The translations under genes were made by a program, and so were the position numbers. Positions 25,195 to 36,396 of a stretch of DNA of 64,000 bases are shown piece after piece (the stretch's first letter is position 1; each line of letters opens with the position of its first letter). The notes under the pieces were generated by a model. It was not told where the DNA came from, did not search any database, and saw only the letters and a program-made list of their open reading frames with translations. Origin of the DNA: a bacterium (lineage in GTDB: Bacteria > Zhuqueibacterota > Zhuqueibacteria > Residuimicrobiales > Residuimicrobiaceae); the NCBI GenBank assembly GCA_029565685.1, contig JAKQNR010000006.1, forward strand, positions 1 through 64,000, written 5' to 3'.

Positions 25195-26555
25195 GTGGCT
25201 GCGCGGGCGTCCTCGACCGGGGCGATCTGCTCCTCGAATAGAGCGATCAATTCGCGGAGCGTTTTACGGCTGTCGAACAGCTCTTCCACCCTTTTTCTGC
25301 CCATGGCGCCCATGCGCTTGGCCAGCGCAGGATCTTCCAACAATTCCTGAATCACAGCGGCCAATTCGTCCGGATCGTTCGGCGCCAGCAGGCGGCCGGT
25401 GACGCGGTTATTCACCAATTCTGGAATGGCGGAGAGATAGGAAGAGATCACCGGCAGGCGCATGGCCATGGCTTCAGCGATCACATTGGGAATGCCGTCG
25501 CGGTCGCCGTTCTCGTCCTGCACGCAGGGCAGAACAAACAGCGTGGCTTTTTGATAATAGCTCTTGATCTCTTCCGGCATGCAGGCGCCATAAAATTTTA
25601 CTGTCTCATGCAAGTGATGGATGCGGCAGAACATCTCCAGCCGCGGGCGTTCCGGCCCCTCGCCCACGATCCAGATCTGAAACGCCACCCCCCTCTGCTT
25701 CAACATCAGCCCGGCGCGTAAAAGCACGGCCAAGCCCTTTTTCCGCACCAATCGGCCGACCGCCAGCAGGACCGGCGGCGCCGCCTTTTCATTCCGGTCC
25801 GCAGCCGAAAAGCGCTGCAAATCCGTTCCGTGATAGATGGGATGAATGTTATCCTGGCGGACCTCCGGATAATATTCCTCCAAAAAGGACTTGTTGTAAT
25901 GATTGCAGGTGACGACAAATCGGGCGTTGTTGAGTTTTTCCGCCAGAATCTCCGGAGTGATAAAGATATCCATGGCGTGCGCGGATACGCTGTAAGGCAC
26001 TCCGGTCAGTTTGCTGGTCAGCAGAGCAAAACTGGACGGCGTGTTGGCGAACGCGGCATGCATCCAGGTATAACCCTCGCGCCGGATCAGGGCGGCGAAC
26101 GGCATGACCACGACAAAGTGCAGCAGCAGATTTTGCAGATCCGCAGTGGACAGCTGCTTGCGCTGCCGGCCGCCGTTCAACGACCAACGCACCAGCGAGC
26201 GCAAAGAGGCCTGCCGGTTGCGATGCTGAACGGCATAGCGCAAGGTTCGCAGGTAGGTGCGCGGCGCATGCCAGATAAAATACCAATGCGCCGGCAGCAC
26301 CTTGCCCAGTCGCATGTTCGGCGCCCAATAAATGGTCTGCGCTTTCAATTCGGCGTCGTCCAATTCATTTTCGCGCGTACGAGGTTCAAACAGGGAAAAA
26401 ACGCGGACCGGAAAGCCGGCCTGAATGAGGCTTTTCACTTCCGAGACGATAAACGTCTCTGACAGCAATGGATAGACGTTGGTGATATACGCCATCTTGG
26501 TCTGAGGAACGGCCTGATCGGCCGCGAGATTTTTTTTCGACAACGACACCCTCAT
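25191..26555 (-). CDS. Glycosyltransferase family 4 protein
   Basis: This GT-B transferase is of the colanic-acid (WcaL/AmsK) type. The N-terminus has AYITNVYPLLSETFIVSE, common in that branch. Further on come HAMDIF, the VLLAVGRLVRKKGLAVLL segment (about 245-262) and DGIPNVIAEAMAMRLP, the donor-site motif with its glutamate. The start at 26555 (MRVSLS) is chosen because the longer frame (to 26711) runs into the preceding gene and reads as unstructured. The ribosome site is weak. Confidence 0.85.
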   Translation of the reverse strand: MRVSLSKKNLAADQAVPQTKMAYITNVYPLLSETFIVSEVKSLIQAGFPVRVFSLFEPRTRENELDDAELKAQTIYWAPNMRLGKVLPAHWYFIWHAPRTYLRTLRYAVQHRNRQASLRSLVRWSLNGGRQRKQLSTADLQNLLLHFVVVMPFAALIRREGYTWMHAAFANTPSSFALLTSKLTGVPYSVSAHAMDIFITPEILAEKLNNARFVVTCNHYNKSFLEEYYPEVRQDNIHPIYHGTDLQRFSAADRNEKAAPPVLLAVGRLVRKKGLAVLLRAGLMLKQRGVAFQIWIVGEGPERPRLEMFCRIHHLHETVKFYGACMPEEIKSYYQKATLFVLPCVQDENGDRDGIPNVIAEAMAMRLPVISSYLSAIPELVNNRVTGRLLAPNDPDELAAVIQELLEDPALAKRMGAMGRKRVEELFDSRKTLRELIALFEEQIAPVEDARAAT

Positions 26556-26574
26556 GATATAAGACCGATCCAAT

Positions 26575-27540
26575 TCAGGAAGGTCGTGTTTCCGTGGTTT
26601 CCTTCTGCAGCTCCATCTTGCGCACTCGATAGAGGATATTTTCAATGAGTTGACGATTGGAACCAATGATGTCCGCCAGCAAGCCCATGACAAAAATCTG
26701 AAAGCCCACAATCAGCAGCACCGCCGCCAGGATCAACGACTGGATATGGCCTGCGCCGCCGACCGTGAGATAATAATACATGAAGCGCAGTCCGAGCAAC
26801 AGACCCAGGCCAAAGATAGTGCCGCCGATGTAGGAGAACATCTTGAGCGGTTCGTACATGGTGTAGATGCGCACGATCGTGGCCAGCGACTTTTTAATAT
26901 AGCTCCAGTTGCTGGAGAACAATCGGGACTCGCGCAGTTTGGGATTGATCTCCACCGGCACATGGGTCATGGCGATGTTTTTCTTGCCGGCCTGAATGAT
27001 GGTCTCCAGCGTATAGGTGAATTTGCTCAGCACATTCATCCGCAACGCGGCATCGCGCGACAGAGCGCGAAACCCGCTGGTGGCGTCCGGAATCGTCGAA
27101 CCGGAGAGCTGGCGGATGAACCAGCTGCCCAGCCATTGCAGCCGTTTCTTTGTCCAGGAGAAATGCTCGATGGCGCCGGTGTTGCGGTCGCCGATCACCA
27201 GATCGGCCTCGTGCGCCAGAATCGGCTGCACCAGCTTGGCAATGTCCTCACCCGCATACTGGTTATCGGCGTCCGTGTTGACGATCAGATCCGCGCCCAG
27301 ACGCAGACAGGCGTCCAGGCCGGCGGTAAAGCCGGTGGCCAATCCCTTGTTGCGGTTCAAACGCACAATATGGTGAACGCCCAGCTTTCGTGCGACCTGC
27401 ACCGTTTCATCCTCGCTGCCGTCGTCGACCACCAGGATCTCGATGGCATCGACGCCCTCGATCTTGCGCGGCAAATGCGCCAAAGTGACCGGCAGGGTCT
27501 GCGCTTCGTTATAACAGGGAATTTGAATGATCAGCTTCAC
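26575..27540 (-). CDS. Glycosyltransferase family 2 with C-terminal membrane pair
   Basis: This GT-A transferase looks like a dolichyl/polyprenyl-phosphate sugar synthase. The start is IQIPCYNEAQTLP, the nucleotide-binding motif is VVDDGSED (about 37-44) and the DXD-type motif is NTDADNQY (about 87-94). Two hydrophobic segments (about 230-255 and 265-290) anchor it to the inner membrane. It would supply a lipid-linked sugar, perhaps for the ArnT-like enzyme. Its start codon directly follows the stop of the next-upstream GT2 gene with no bases between. Confidence 0.88.
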   Translation of the reverse strand: MKLIIQIPCYNEAQTLPVTLAHLPRKIEGVDAIEILVVDDGSEDETVQVARKLGVHHIVRLNRNKGLATGFTAGLDACLRLGADLIVNTDADNQYAGEDIAKLVQPILAHEADLVIGDRNTGAIEHFSWTKKRLQWLGSWFIRQLSGSTIPDATSGFRALSRDAALRMNVLSKFTYTLETIIQAGKKNIAMTHVPVEINPKLRESRLFSSNWSYIKKSLATIVRIYTMYEPLKMFSYIGGTIFGLGLLLGLRFMYYYLTVGGAGHIQSLILAAVLLIVGFQIFVMGLLADIIGSNRQLIENILYRVRKMELQKETTETRPS

Positions 27541-28500
<960 letters not shown>

Positions 28501-28575
28501 AGAACCATCTTATTTTAAGAATAAATGTAGCGATTCCGGCCGCAAAAAACAAACGCAAAAACCGGCGGCTGCAGA

Positions 28576-29562
28576 TCAGGAAACCGGCGGCGTCTTGAGG
28601 TAAAATGTGCGCCGGGATCCGCTCTCCACAATGATGCGGCCGATTAATCCTAAAAATACGAATTGCAGGCTTGTGGCGGTCAACAGGACGATCAGCGTGA
28701 ACAGAATGTTTAGGTCCGACCAGGGCAAATGCTGATGTATCACCTTGTAGCAGCCGGCCGCCAGACACAGCACTGCCCCCGACATGGTCCAGAAGGCAAA
28801 CTGAAAATAAAAGCTCAACGGGTTGCGCAGATGTCGCATCAACAAGCGCAGAGTGGTCAGATCCATGATCACTCGAAAAGTACGGCTCAAATTGTATTTG
28901 GATTGACCGAACCGGCGGGCATGATGGCGCACTGCCATTTCGGTGATGCGCGCCCCTTCCATGCGCGTCAACGCCGGGATGAATCGATGCAGCTCGCCGT
29001 ACAACGAAATACGGCGCAAAATCTCTCCGCGGAACGCTTTCAGCGAACAGCCGGTGTCGTGCAGGCGCACATCGGTGATGGAGCAGATCAAGCGATTGGC
29101 GATTTTGGACGGCACCTTGCGCAACAGCCATTTGTCCTTTCGATCCTTGCGCCAGCCGCTGACCACATCGTACCCCTCCGCCATCTTGGCCAGCAACAAA
29201 GGAATATCAGTCGGATCATTCTGCAGGTCGCTGTCCATGGCCACCACGATGTCGCCGCGGCTGGCCTCAAACCCCGCTGCCATGGCCGCGGACTGGCCGA
29301 AATTGGCGCGAAACAGAATGACTCGCAGCATAGGACAGCGAGCGGCCAACTCGCGCAGTTTTTCACGCGTGCCGTCGCGGCTGCCGTCGTCCACCAAAAT
29401 GACCTCATAGGGCTTGTTCAGCGCCTGCAGGACCGGATAGAGCGCATCCCACAACCGCTCTACGTTTTCCACTTCATTGTACACCGGCGCTACCACGGAA
29501 AGATACGGCTGGCCCGCTGCAGGGAGCGGAGGATTTTGCTTGGGCAGGTTCGTTGGTTTCAT
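28576..29562 (-). CDS. Glycosyltransferase family 2 (ArnC/GtrB-like)
   Basis: This enzyme should transfer a sugar to undecaprenyl phosphate at the cytoplasmic face. It shows VVAPVYNEVENVE, the VDDGSRDGT motif, an intact DXD (AMDSDLQNDP) and the GxSK acceptor-side motif RRFGQSKYNLSR. Two membrane segments lie at the C-terminus. It is the first gene of the locus. The start at 29562 (MKPTNL) is preferred over an ATG at 29634, whose extension has no family look. The closest type member is the formamido-arabinose transferase ArnC, but the sugar is not known. Confidence 0.87.
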   Translation of the reverse strand: MKPTNLPKQNPPLPAAGQPYLSVVAPVYNEVENVERLWDALYPVLQALNKPYEVILVDDGSRDGTREKLRELAARCPMLRVILFRANFGQSAAMAAGFEASRGDIVVAMDSDLQNDPTDIPLLLAKMAEGYDVVSGWRKDRKDKWLLRKVPSKIANRLICSITDVRLHDTGCSLKAFRGEILRRISLYGELHRFIPALTRMEGARITEMAVRHHARRFGQSKYNLSRTFRVIMDLTTLRLLMRHLRNPLSFYFQFAFWTMSGAVLCLAAGCYKVIHQHLPWSDLNILFTLIVLLTATSLQFVFLGLIGRIIVESGSRRTFYLKTPPVS

Positions 29563-29745
29563 CTCACAGCTTTGGCTGAAATACCGGTTCGAAATCAAAA
29601 TGGCGCGGCTCGCAGGGCCAATTCCATCCCCCAATTCCTGCTTTCACCCGCATAACTCTAATGATGTCTATTCACATAATAATATACGGCTTTAAATTCA
29701 ATTCGCAGATACTTTTTTACGCTTCGGCCAGGGAAAAAATAAACC

Positions 29746-29775
29746 TTGCAATGAACATTTTTTAAATGGTATATT
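29746..29775 (+). promoter_or_regulatory. topA promoter
   Basis: TTGCAA (29746-29751), 18-base spacer, TATATT (29770-29775). The predicted start near 29782 falls within the palindrome at 29774-29789. Confidence 0.6.
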
Positions 29776-29789
29776 TAACCACGGTTAAA
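29774..29789 (+). promoter_or_regulatory. Palindrome over the topA start site, possible operator
   Basis: TTTAACC and GGTTAAA form a perfect seven-base inverted repeat around AC. It overlaps the end of the -10 box and the predicted start, a good place for a repressor. Confidence 0.45.
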
Positions 29790-29892
29790 CTGGCAGCGCT
29801 ACAAAGTGCAAATAAACCAAAGAATTAAGAGTTCATCCTCCTGCACACCGTTTGTACTGGTCGAACACACAATATCCAGAGAAAACTACTTC

Positions 29893-32535
29893 ATGGCCAA
29901 ATCCCTTGTCATCGTCGAATCGCCCGCCAAGGCGCAGACCATCAATAAATATCTCGGACCTGAATACATAGTCAGGGCTTCCATCGGCCATATCCGTGAT
30001 CTGCCTGTTAACGCAGCTCAGGCAGCCAAACCCGCCTCGATTTCCACCAGAGGGCTAAGCGATGAGGAGAAGGAAAAGCGCAAGTATACCAACCTGATAC
30101 GCGTCATGGGCGTGGACCCAGAGAACGGCTGGCGAGCTCATTATGTAATCCTGCCGGGCAAGCAAAAAGTATTGAAGGAGCTGAAACAGCTGGCAGAGGC
30201 CGCCGAGACGGTCTATCTGGCCACTGACTTGGACCGCGAAGGGGAAGCCATTGCCTGGCATCTGGCTGAGGCTATCGGCGGCGATCCCTCCCGCTACCGC
30301 CGTGTGACCTTCAGCGAAATCACCAAGCCGGCGATCCAGAAGGCGTTCAGCGCGCCAGGCCGGCTCAACATGGATCGCGTGCATGCGCAACAGGCGCGCC
30401 GGTTTCTCGACCGCGTAGTGGGCTACATGATTTCACCGCTGCTCTGGCAAAAGGTGGCACGCGGCCTTTCCGCAGGCCGTGTGCAATCGGTGGCTGTACG
30501 CTTGATCGTGGAAAGAGAGCGCGAGATCCGCGCCTTTGTTCCAGAGGAATATTGGGAGATCTGGGCTGATCTGATGGGAAAAAATTCTCTCCGTGCACAA
30601 GTGACCCGTCATCTCGACAAACCGTTCCGACCTGTCAACAAGGAGCAGGCGGATCGGGCGCTGGCGGAACTAGAGCGAGCGACCTACACGATAATAGACC
30701 GCAAGGATTCGGCGGTCAGCCAGCGGCCCTATCCGCCTTTTATAACCACCACTATGCAGCAGGCGGCCAGCACCCGCCTGGGTTTCAGCGTAAAAAAAAC
30801 CATGCTGCTGGCGCAGCGCTTGTACGAAGCGGGCATGATTACCTATATGCGCACTGATTCGGTGAATTTGGCGCCGGAGGCGATCGCCGGAGTGCGCAGA
30901 ATGATCGCCGAGACCATGGGCTCGGCCTATGTTCCAGAAAAACCAAATTATTACGCCGCCAGAGCAAGCGCTCAGGAGGCGCATGAAGCCATCCGTCCCA
31001 CTCATGTTCTGACCACGCCGGAGGATCTGCACTCGTTCGAGCGCGATGCGGTCAGATTGTACGATCTGATCTGGAGGCAGTTCATCGCCTGTCAGATGAA
31101 ACCGGCCGAGTTCGACGCCACGACCGTCATCATTCAGGCGGGCGATTATGAACTGCGCGCCCGCGGCCGGGTGATGCGTTTTGACGGTTGGATGAAAATT
31201 CTGCCCCCTGCCAAAAAGGAGGAGGAGAGCGAGATGCCGGACCTGGCGAAGGGCGATGTGCTTGAACTGAAGGCGCTGGATCCCAGCCGCCACTTCACCA
31301 AACCGCCGGCCCGCTACACCGAAGCCTCGCTGGTGCGCGAGCTGGAAAAACGGGGAATCGGCCGGCCGTCGACCTATGCGCCCATCATCTCCACCATTCA
31401 AGAACGCGGCTATGTGAAATTGGTGAGCCGCCGATTCTATGCGCAAAAAATCGGCGATGTCGTCACCGACCGGCTGGTGGAAAATTTTTCCGATCTGCTG
31501 GATTACGGTTTCACGGCAGGGATGGAGGAGAAACTCGACGTCATCTCCCGGGGCGAGGCGGACTGGCGCCAGACCCTGAATGCCTTTTACGCGGAATTCA
31601 AAAAACAGCTGACCCTGGCCGGCAGCCGAATGCGCCGCAACGAGCCGGTGTTGACCGACCTGCCCTGTCCGAACTGCCGGCGGCCCATGAACATCCGCGT
31701 GGCCGCCACCGGCGTGTTCCTCAGCTGTTCGGGCTACGATCTGCCGGTCAAAGAACGGTGTAAAACCACGCGCAATCTGCTTCCCGGCGATGAGGTTTCA
31801 TCTGCAAGCAGTCAAAATGAGGAAGAAGGAGATGTTGGGGAAATTTTGGCCAAGCGCCGCTGTGCGCGCTGCGGATCGCTGATGGACAGCTATCTGCTCG
31901 ACCAACAGCATAAACTGCACATATGCGGCAACTCTCCGGATTGCAGCGGATGGGAGATGGAACAGGGGGCCTTTAAACTGAAAGGATATGACGGCCCGGC
32001 GCTTGCCTGCGACCTGTGCGGCGCTCCCATGCAATTGAAAAGCGGCCGGTTTGGAAAATATTTCAGCTGCAGTAGGTATCCAGAGTGCAAAAACACCCGC
32101 AAGCTGCTGCGCACCGGACAGCCGGCGCCGGCGAAATCCTCGCCCGTGCCCATGCCCGAGTTGAAATGCAAAAAATCCGACGCTTACTTTTTACTGCGCG
32201 ACGGCGCCGCCGGCCTGTTTCTCGCCGCCCACACCTTTCCCAAATCACGCGAGACCGCCAGTCCTAAAGTCAAAGACCTGGCCCGCCATCGCACCGAGCT
32301 GGCGGAAAAATTCCATTATCTGGCCGACGCCCCGCAGTGTGATCCGGACGGCCATGATTTTGAAATCCGTTTCAAACGCAAAGAAAAAATCCAATACCTG
32401 GTCAGCGTCCTGGAGGACGGCTCCCCCGCGGGCTGGACCGCCTATTATGAAAACGATCGCTGGCAAATGAAGCAGGAAAAAGTCAGATCCAGCGTTCTGA
32501 AAGCGCCGCGCTCCTTCCGAGGCCGAAATCGCTGA
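29893..32535 (+). CDS. topA: DNA topoisomerase I (type IA)
   Basis: The enzyme relaxes negative supercoils by passing one strand through a transient break. The Toprim domain opens with [18 protein letters not shown] and carries the acidic [12 protein letters not shown] motif. The catalytic tyrosine is Y318 in MITYMRTDS, the counterpart of E. coli Y319. Three four-cysteine zinc ribbons follow the core (CPNC..., CARCG..., CDLCG...), and then a ~100-residue tail rich in basic residues. At 880 residues it is of the long gammaproteobacterial length. The start at 29893 (MAKSLV) matches the family; the frame upstream to 29806 is not conserved in look. Confidence 0.95.
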   Translation: MAKSLVIVESPAKAQTINKYLGPEYIVRASIGHIRDLPVNAAQAAKPASISTRGLSDEEKEKRKYTNLIRVMGVDPENGWRAHYVILPGKQKVLKELKQLAEAAETVYLATDLDREGEAIAWHLAEAIGGDPSRYRRVTFSEITKPAIQKAFSAPGRLNMDRVHAQQARRFLDRVVGYMISPLLWQKVARGLSAGRVQSVAVRLIVEREREIRAFVPEEYWEIWADLMGKNSLRAQVTRHLDKPFRPVNKEQADRALAELERATYTIIDRKDSAVSQRPYPPFITTTMQQAASTRLGFSVKKTMLLAQRLYEAGMITYMRTDSVNLAPEAIAGVRRMIAETMGSAYVPEKPNYYAARASAQEAHEAIRPTHVLTTPEDLHSFERDAVRLYDLIWRQFIACQMKPAEFDATTVIIQAGDYELRARGRVMRFDGWMKILPPAKKEEESEMPDLAKGDVLELKALDPSRHFTKPPARYTEASLVRELEKRGIGRPSTYAPIISTIQERGYVKLVSRRFYAQKIGDVVTDRLVENFSDLLDYGFTAGMEEKLDVISRGEADWRQTLNAFYAEFKKQLTLAGSRMRRNEPVLTDLPCPNCRRPMNIRVAATGVFLSCSGYDLPVKERCKTTRNLLPGDEVSSASSQNEEEGDVGEILAKRRCARCGSLMDSYLLDQQHKLHICGNSPDCSGWEMEQGAFKLKGYDGPALACDLCGAPMQLKSGRFGKYFSCSRYPECKNTRKLLRTGQPAPAKSSPVPMPELKCKKSDAYFLLRDGAAGLFLAAHTFPKSRETASPKVKDLARHRTELAEKFHYLADAPQCDPDGHDFEIRFKRKEKIQYLVSVLEDGSPAGWTAYYENDRWQMKQEKVRSSVLKAPRSFRGRNR

Positions 32536-32570
32536 TCATTCACCTTCTCGAAAAGCAGGAGGATCCGCGA

Positions 32571-34199
32571 ATGAAAAAAAGCATCTTTGTCGCCGCCGGT
32601 GTGTTCTGCGCCGTTATCCTTCACACTCATGCCTTGTGTCTTGCCGTCGATCAGGACAGCACTTTCAGCAAAAGCGAAGTGATCGTGGCCGGAGCCGATA
32701 CCGTTCGCCTGGCCACGGACCTCTATCTGCCGAAAGGCGCAGGGCCGTTCCCCTGCATCCTCTTGCGCACGCCGTACAATAAAAACGGCTCTAAAGGGGA
32801 TGCGGAGAAATTCGTCAACCAGGGGTATGCGGTGGTTGTGCAGGATTGCCGCGGCACAGGGAAATCTAAGGGCCGCTTTTACGCCTTTCGTTATGAGCGG
32901 GAGGACGGCCTGGCGACGGTTGATTGGATTCGCACCCAATCATGGAGCAACGGCCGCATCGGCGGTTGGGGCGGCAGCTATGTCGGCTATACGCAGTGGA
33001 TCATCGCAGACAAACTGAACGCAATCGCCGCTGCGCTCACCACAGCGGACATGTACGACGGTCTTTATCCCTCTGGCCTCTTTTCTCTCGCTCTCGCCGC
33101 CAATTGGGGATTGATCATGAATCATCCTAAAATAAAACCGGAAAAATTGATGGCCAGTTATCGTACTCTGCCGTTGTCCCTTGCCGACGACTCTACCGGC
33201 GCCGCCAATGCATTCTTTGACGACTGGCTGCGTCATCCGCACAACGACGACTACTGGCAAGCACAAGCCTTTCGCCGGCCTGTTGCAACGCCGGCGTTTT
33301 CCATCGCCGGATGGTATGACATCTTTCTCGAGGCTCAGATCAAAGATTTCGTAGCCCTGGGCAAAAGACGGCATCCAAACAGCCGGCTTATCATAGGTCC
33401 GTTTGCCCATGGACAGATCGCCATCCCGACCGATTACGGAGATGCGGGCAAAATGGGCCGGCTGTATGACCTGGCTCGTTCCTTCCTGGCGCAGACGATC
33501 AAGGATCCTGTGGAGGCGCCGGTCTATGCCGATTCTCTGATGAACAAGCCCTTCGCGTATTTCATCATTCACGCGAACAAATGGGTCCTGAGCAAACAAT
33601 GGCCGCCGGAACAGTCCAAACCCGTGCGCTATTACCTCGGCCCCTCAAGTACGCTCAGCACAAACAAACCCACAAAGGCGGAAAAGGCGACCTATGTCTA
33701 TGATCCGCAAAATCCCTATCCATCCCTGGGCGGCACTTTTCTCGGCATCGGCGTAGGACCGGCCTGGCAAAACAGCAATGTGGAACGCACGGATCAGGTG
33801 GTTTTCGAGAGCGATACGCTGAGCGCACCGTTGACGCTGCTCGGACCGCTGCAGGCGGAACTCTATGTCGCCAGCGACGCAGCGAGCACGGATTTCTTCG
33901 CCTGTCTGCAGGATGTGCAGCCGGACGGTAAAATCGTCAACATTCAGGAGGGCGGACAGCAGGTACAGGGCGGCAAAAAAATCCGCCGCATTCGGTTTTC
34001 ACTCTGGGCGGCCGGTTATCAGCTGGCAGTGGGACACAAACTACGGGTGGTGATCTGCTCCAGTCTCTTTCCCCGCTACAACCGGAACTTGAACAACGGA
34101 GAGCCCATCTTTTCGGCAGCCCGCTCACGAATCGCAACCCAGACGGTCAGCTGGGGACCGAAACATCCTTCGCATCTGATTCTGCCGATCATACCGTAG
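32571..34199 (+). CDS. Secreted CocE/NonD family hydrolase (X-Pro dipeptidyl-peptidase S15-like)
   Basis: This alpha/beta hydrolase family cleaves esters or X-Pro dipeptides. A signal peptide (about 1-24) sends it to the periplasm or outside. The nucleophile is S136 in GGWGGSYVGY; AGWYDIF likely holds the acid and GPFAHG the histidine. The C-terminal ~200 residues form the jelly-roll domain usual in CocE proteins (FSLWAAGYQLAVGHKLRVVI). AGGAGG lies before the ATG. It follows topA by 35 bases but is functionally unrelated. The natural substrate is unknown. Confidence 0.88.
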   Translation: MKKSIFVAAGVFCAVILHTHALCLAVDQDSTFSKSEVIVAGADTVRLATDLYLPKGAGPFPCILLRTPYNKNGSKGDAEKFVNQGYAVVVQDCRGTGKSKGRFYAFRYEREDGLATVDWIRTQSWSNGRIGGWGGSYVGYTQWIIADKLNAIAAALTTADMYDGLYPSGLFSLALAANWGLIMNHPKIKPEKLMASYRTLPLSLADDSTGAANAFFDDWLRHPHNDDYWQAQAFRRPVATPAFSIAGWYDIFLEAQIKDFVALGKRRHPNSRLIIGPFAHGQIAIPTDYGDAGKMGRLYDLARSFLAQTIKDPVEAPVYADSLMNKPFAYFIIHANKWVLSKQWPPEQSKPVRYYLGPSSTLSTNKPTKAEKATYVYDPQNPYPSLGGTFLGIGVGPAWQNSNVERTDQVVFESDTLSAPLTLLGPLQAELYVASDAASTDFFACLQDVQPDGKIVNIQEGGQQVQGGKKIRRIRFSLWAAGYQLAVGHKLRVVICSSLFPRYNRNLNNGEPIFSAARSRIATQTVSWGPKHPSHLILPIIP

Positions 34200-34280
34200 A
34201 TGGGCCAGTCATTCGGAATCTTTTCATTGTCGTAGAGCATCCTGCGCAACGCACCGCCAACAGGCGGCGCCGCAGCTGAT

Positions 34281-36353
34281 TTAAGGGGCTATCTTGAAAA
34301 CCTGCACCCCCTGAGGCGGGCTCGGCGGGTAGGGATCTGATGCTGCGCCCAGATAGGGTTGAATGACGACAAAGTAAGCGCTGTAGCTGCTGCTCGCGGC
34401 GAATCCCGGCGCTGCAGTGCCGCCCAACTGCACCATCCCCGGCGCTACCGTACGATTCCACAGCTGCAGATAAGCGCCCTTGTCCGACACACCGATAGAC
34501 CAATCGGTGAGGACAAAATTATTGCTCAGCCATTCCGGTTTGGCATCCACCCGCGAATCAAAGGCGATCAAAATGTTGGCCGGCCGGTCCACGGAAAAAG
34601 AGATGAACGACGAATCGGCATTGGCCTTATCGTCGTTGGCCGTCTTGATGCAGGTAAGGCCTTGCAGCGCATCCGGCAGATCAATGAGAGTGAACGTCCG
34701 GTCGACGTAATAGGTGCTGTCCTTGTACAGTTGCGAAATCCGATAGCGGGACGGCTGCAGATTTTCGATCACCACCTTCTCGGGAACAACCGGTTCTTCA
34801 GGCTTGGTGTTCACCAAATGGAACACGGCGTCGCTGCCAAAAGGCGGCGTCAGGGTCACCACGCCGCCGGAGGGCACCGCCTCTGCAGATACCCGCTGAC
34901 CGGTGCGCGGGTGATACCATACGCAGTTCCAAATCCCCTGTTGGCCGGATAGATCCACTATAACCGGCAGGCCATCGATGGAATAGGCTACGATCTCATG
35001 GCCCGCGCGGGTCATGGCCACGGCGTTCGGCGACACCAGGCTGTTGTCCGGCCGCATCTCCCAAAAAGGCACGCCGAGCATGAACGTTTTTAAATGATTC
35101 AGGTCATTCCACAGGCTGTCGAACTCGGCATAGTCGGCCAGGGGCCAGACATGCAGTTCGCACTGCGCGTTCGCCAGAGCCAGGCACCAGCTCATTCTGC
35201 GGACATTGCTGCGGTCCTTGTCGCTGGAGCTGATCTTGCCGGTCTCGTCAAAAGAGATCATCATCGGGTGACCGGCGTCCTGAGCCGCCTGGCGCCATTC
35301 CAGAGCCATGGCGTTGAATTGCCGCGGAGGCAGCGTGACCGAGGGCAATTCAGTCTGGATGCTGGTGGCGGAAAAGACCTGAGAGCGCAAATACCAATCC
35401 ACCGGCGCATTCACGTTGTGCACCGCAATGGGATGGTCATAGGGATCCAGCTGCTGCAGCAGCAGGCTGTAATTGACCGCCTGGGTGGAAGAATAGCGTT
35501 CATTGTACTCTTCGCGCAAATTCCAGATCAATCCGGTGTGATGGCCGAAGCGAGCGATTATATAGCGGTAAAAATTTTCCCGATTTGCCGGGATCAGCGC
35601 ACCGTCATCCTCCAGGACCAGATGCAGAACCATTTGGCGATCACGAATATAGTCGAACATGCTCTCCCATCTCCGCATCTTGTCGATATCGTAGCGGGTC
35701 TGATCATTGACCGAGAGCCAGGGAAAAACCAAACCGCTGTCACCGGGGTAATCCAGCAGAACGATGTACATGGAGTTGACGCCCTTGGCGGCGAGATGAT
35801 CGACCTGGACGCGTTTCTGCGGCCAGCCGCCAAAAACCGTTTCCCCGAGAAACTCTTCCGGATCATCGACACCGGCCTTGAACCAATAGGGGCCGTCGAG
35901 AAACTTGAGATAATAGCCGCCCACATAGCGGAGAAAGCCCGGTCGCGACGATGGCTCCACCTGAAAACTGAAACTTTGGCCGTTCAATTCCGTTTGCGAA
36001 CTCTCCGTAGTCATCGTCCAATCGCCGGTCTGATCCGGCACGAAGCGGATTTTCCAGACATTGCCGCTCTGCCCGCCGTTGCCGTTGCCGTCAAAAAATC
36101 CCGGCACACGATACTCGGCGCCATCCGGCCCGCGAAAGATGCCGTCCAGGCGGATGGCAAAGGGGTTCGGAGAGCCGGTGTAGCCGTTCAGGCTGGGCCC
36201 CTGCAGCCGGATCTCCAACAATCCCCATTTGCCCAATGTACCCAACGAAGTGACGGCGGCCGATGGCAGTGCGAAACAAAAAAGCGCGCACGCTGCCATC
36301 CAACCCCAAACCCCAGCTATGCGAAAAGACGGTCGAAAGTTCCTAGAATCCAT
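34281..36353 (-). CDS. Secreted DUF5060-type glycosidase with C-terminal accessory domain
   Basis: A signal peptide (about 1-33, with FCFALPSAAVTS) precedes a DUF5060 beta-sandwich (about 40-140), then a TIM-barrel hydrolase domain (about 150-430). Candidate catalytic acids are the glutamates in WNLREEYNE (near 280) and FDETG (near 368). Residues about 529-669 are homologous to the C-terminal domain of the upstream gene product. The start at 36353 has AAGGA at good spacing; the longer frame to 36455 lacks one and would bury the signal peptide. It probably acts on a plant or microbial polysaccharide outside the cell. The glycan cannot be named. Confidence 0.8.
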   Translation of the reverse strand: MDSRNFRPSFRIAGVWGWMAACALFCFALPSAAVTSLGTLGKWGLLEIRLQGPSLNGYTGSPNPFAIRLDGIFRGPDGAEYRVPGFFDGNGNGGQSGNVWKIRFVPDQTGDWTMTTESSQTELNGQSFSFQVEPSSRPGFLRYVGGYYLKFLDGPYWFKAGVDDPEEFLGETVFGGWPQKRVQVDHLAAKGVNSMYIVLLDYPGDSGLVFPWLSVNDQTRYDIDKMRRWESMFDYIRDRQMVLHLVLEDDGALIPANRENFYRYIIARFGHHTGLIWNLREEYNERYSSTQAVNYSLLLQQLDPYDHPIAVHNVNAPVDWYLRSQVFSATSIQTELPSVTLPPRQFNAMALEWRQAAQDAGHPMMISFDETGKISSSDKDRSNVRRMSWCLALANAQCELHVWPLADYAEFDSLWNDLNHLKTFMLGVPFWEMRPDNSLVSPNAVAMTRAGHEIVAYSIDGLPVIVDLSGQQGIWNCVWYHPRTGQRVSAEAVPSGGVVTLTPPFGSDAVFHLVNTKPEEPVVPEKVVIENLQPSRYRISQLYKDSTYYVDRTFTLIDLPDALQGLTCIKTANDDKANADSSFISFSVDRPANILIAFDSRVDAKPEWLSNNFVLTDWSIGVSDKGAYLQLWNRTVAPGMVQLGGTAAPGFAASSSYSAYFVVIQPYLGAASDPYPPSPPQGVQVFKIAP

Positions 36354-36396
36354 AGCGATCCTTATGGTGAAAACCATTTCCCGATCAAACCGGTCG

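Noticed and set aside
29678..29686. TATTAT/TATATT on the minus strand as promoter of the nine-gene glycan locus
   Set aside because: No acceptable -35 box lies 15 to 19 bases upstream, so the promoter was left unassigned.
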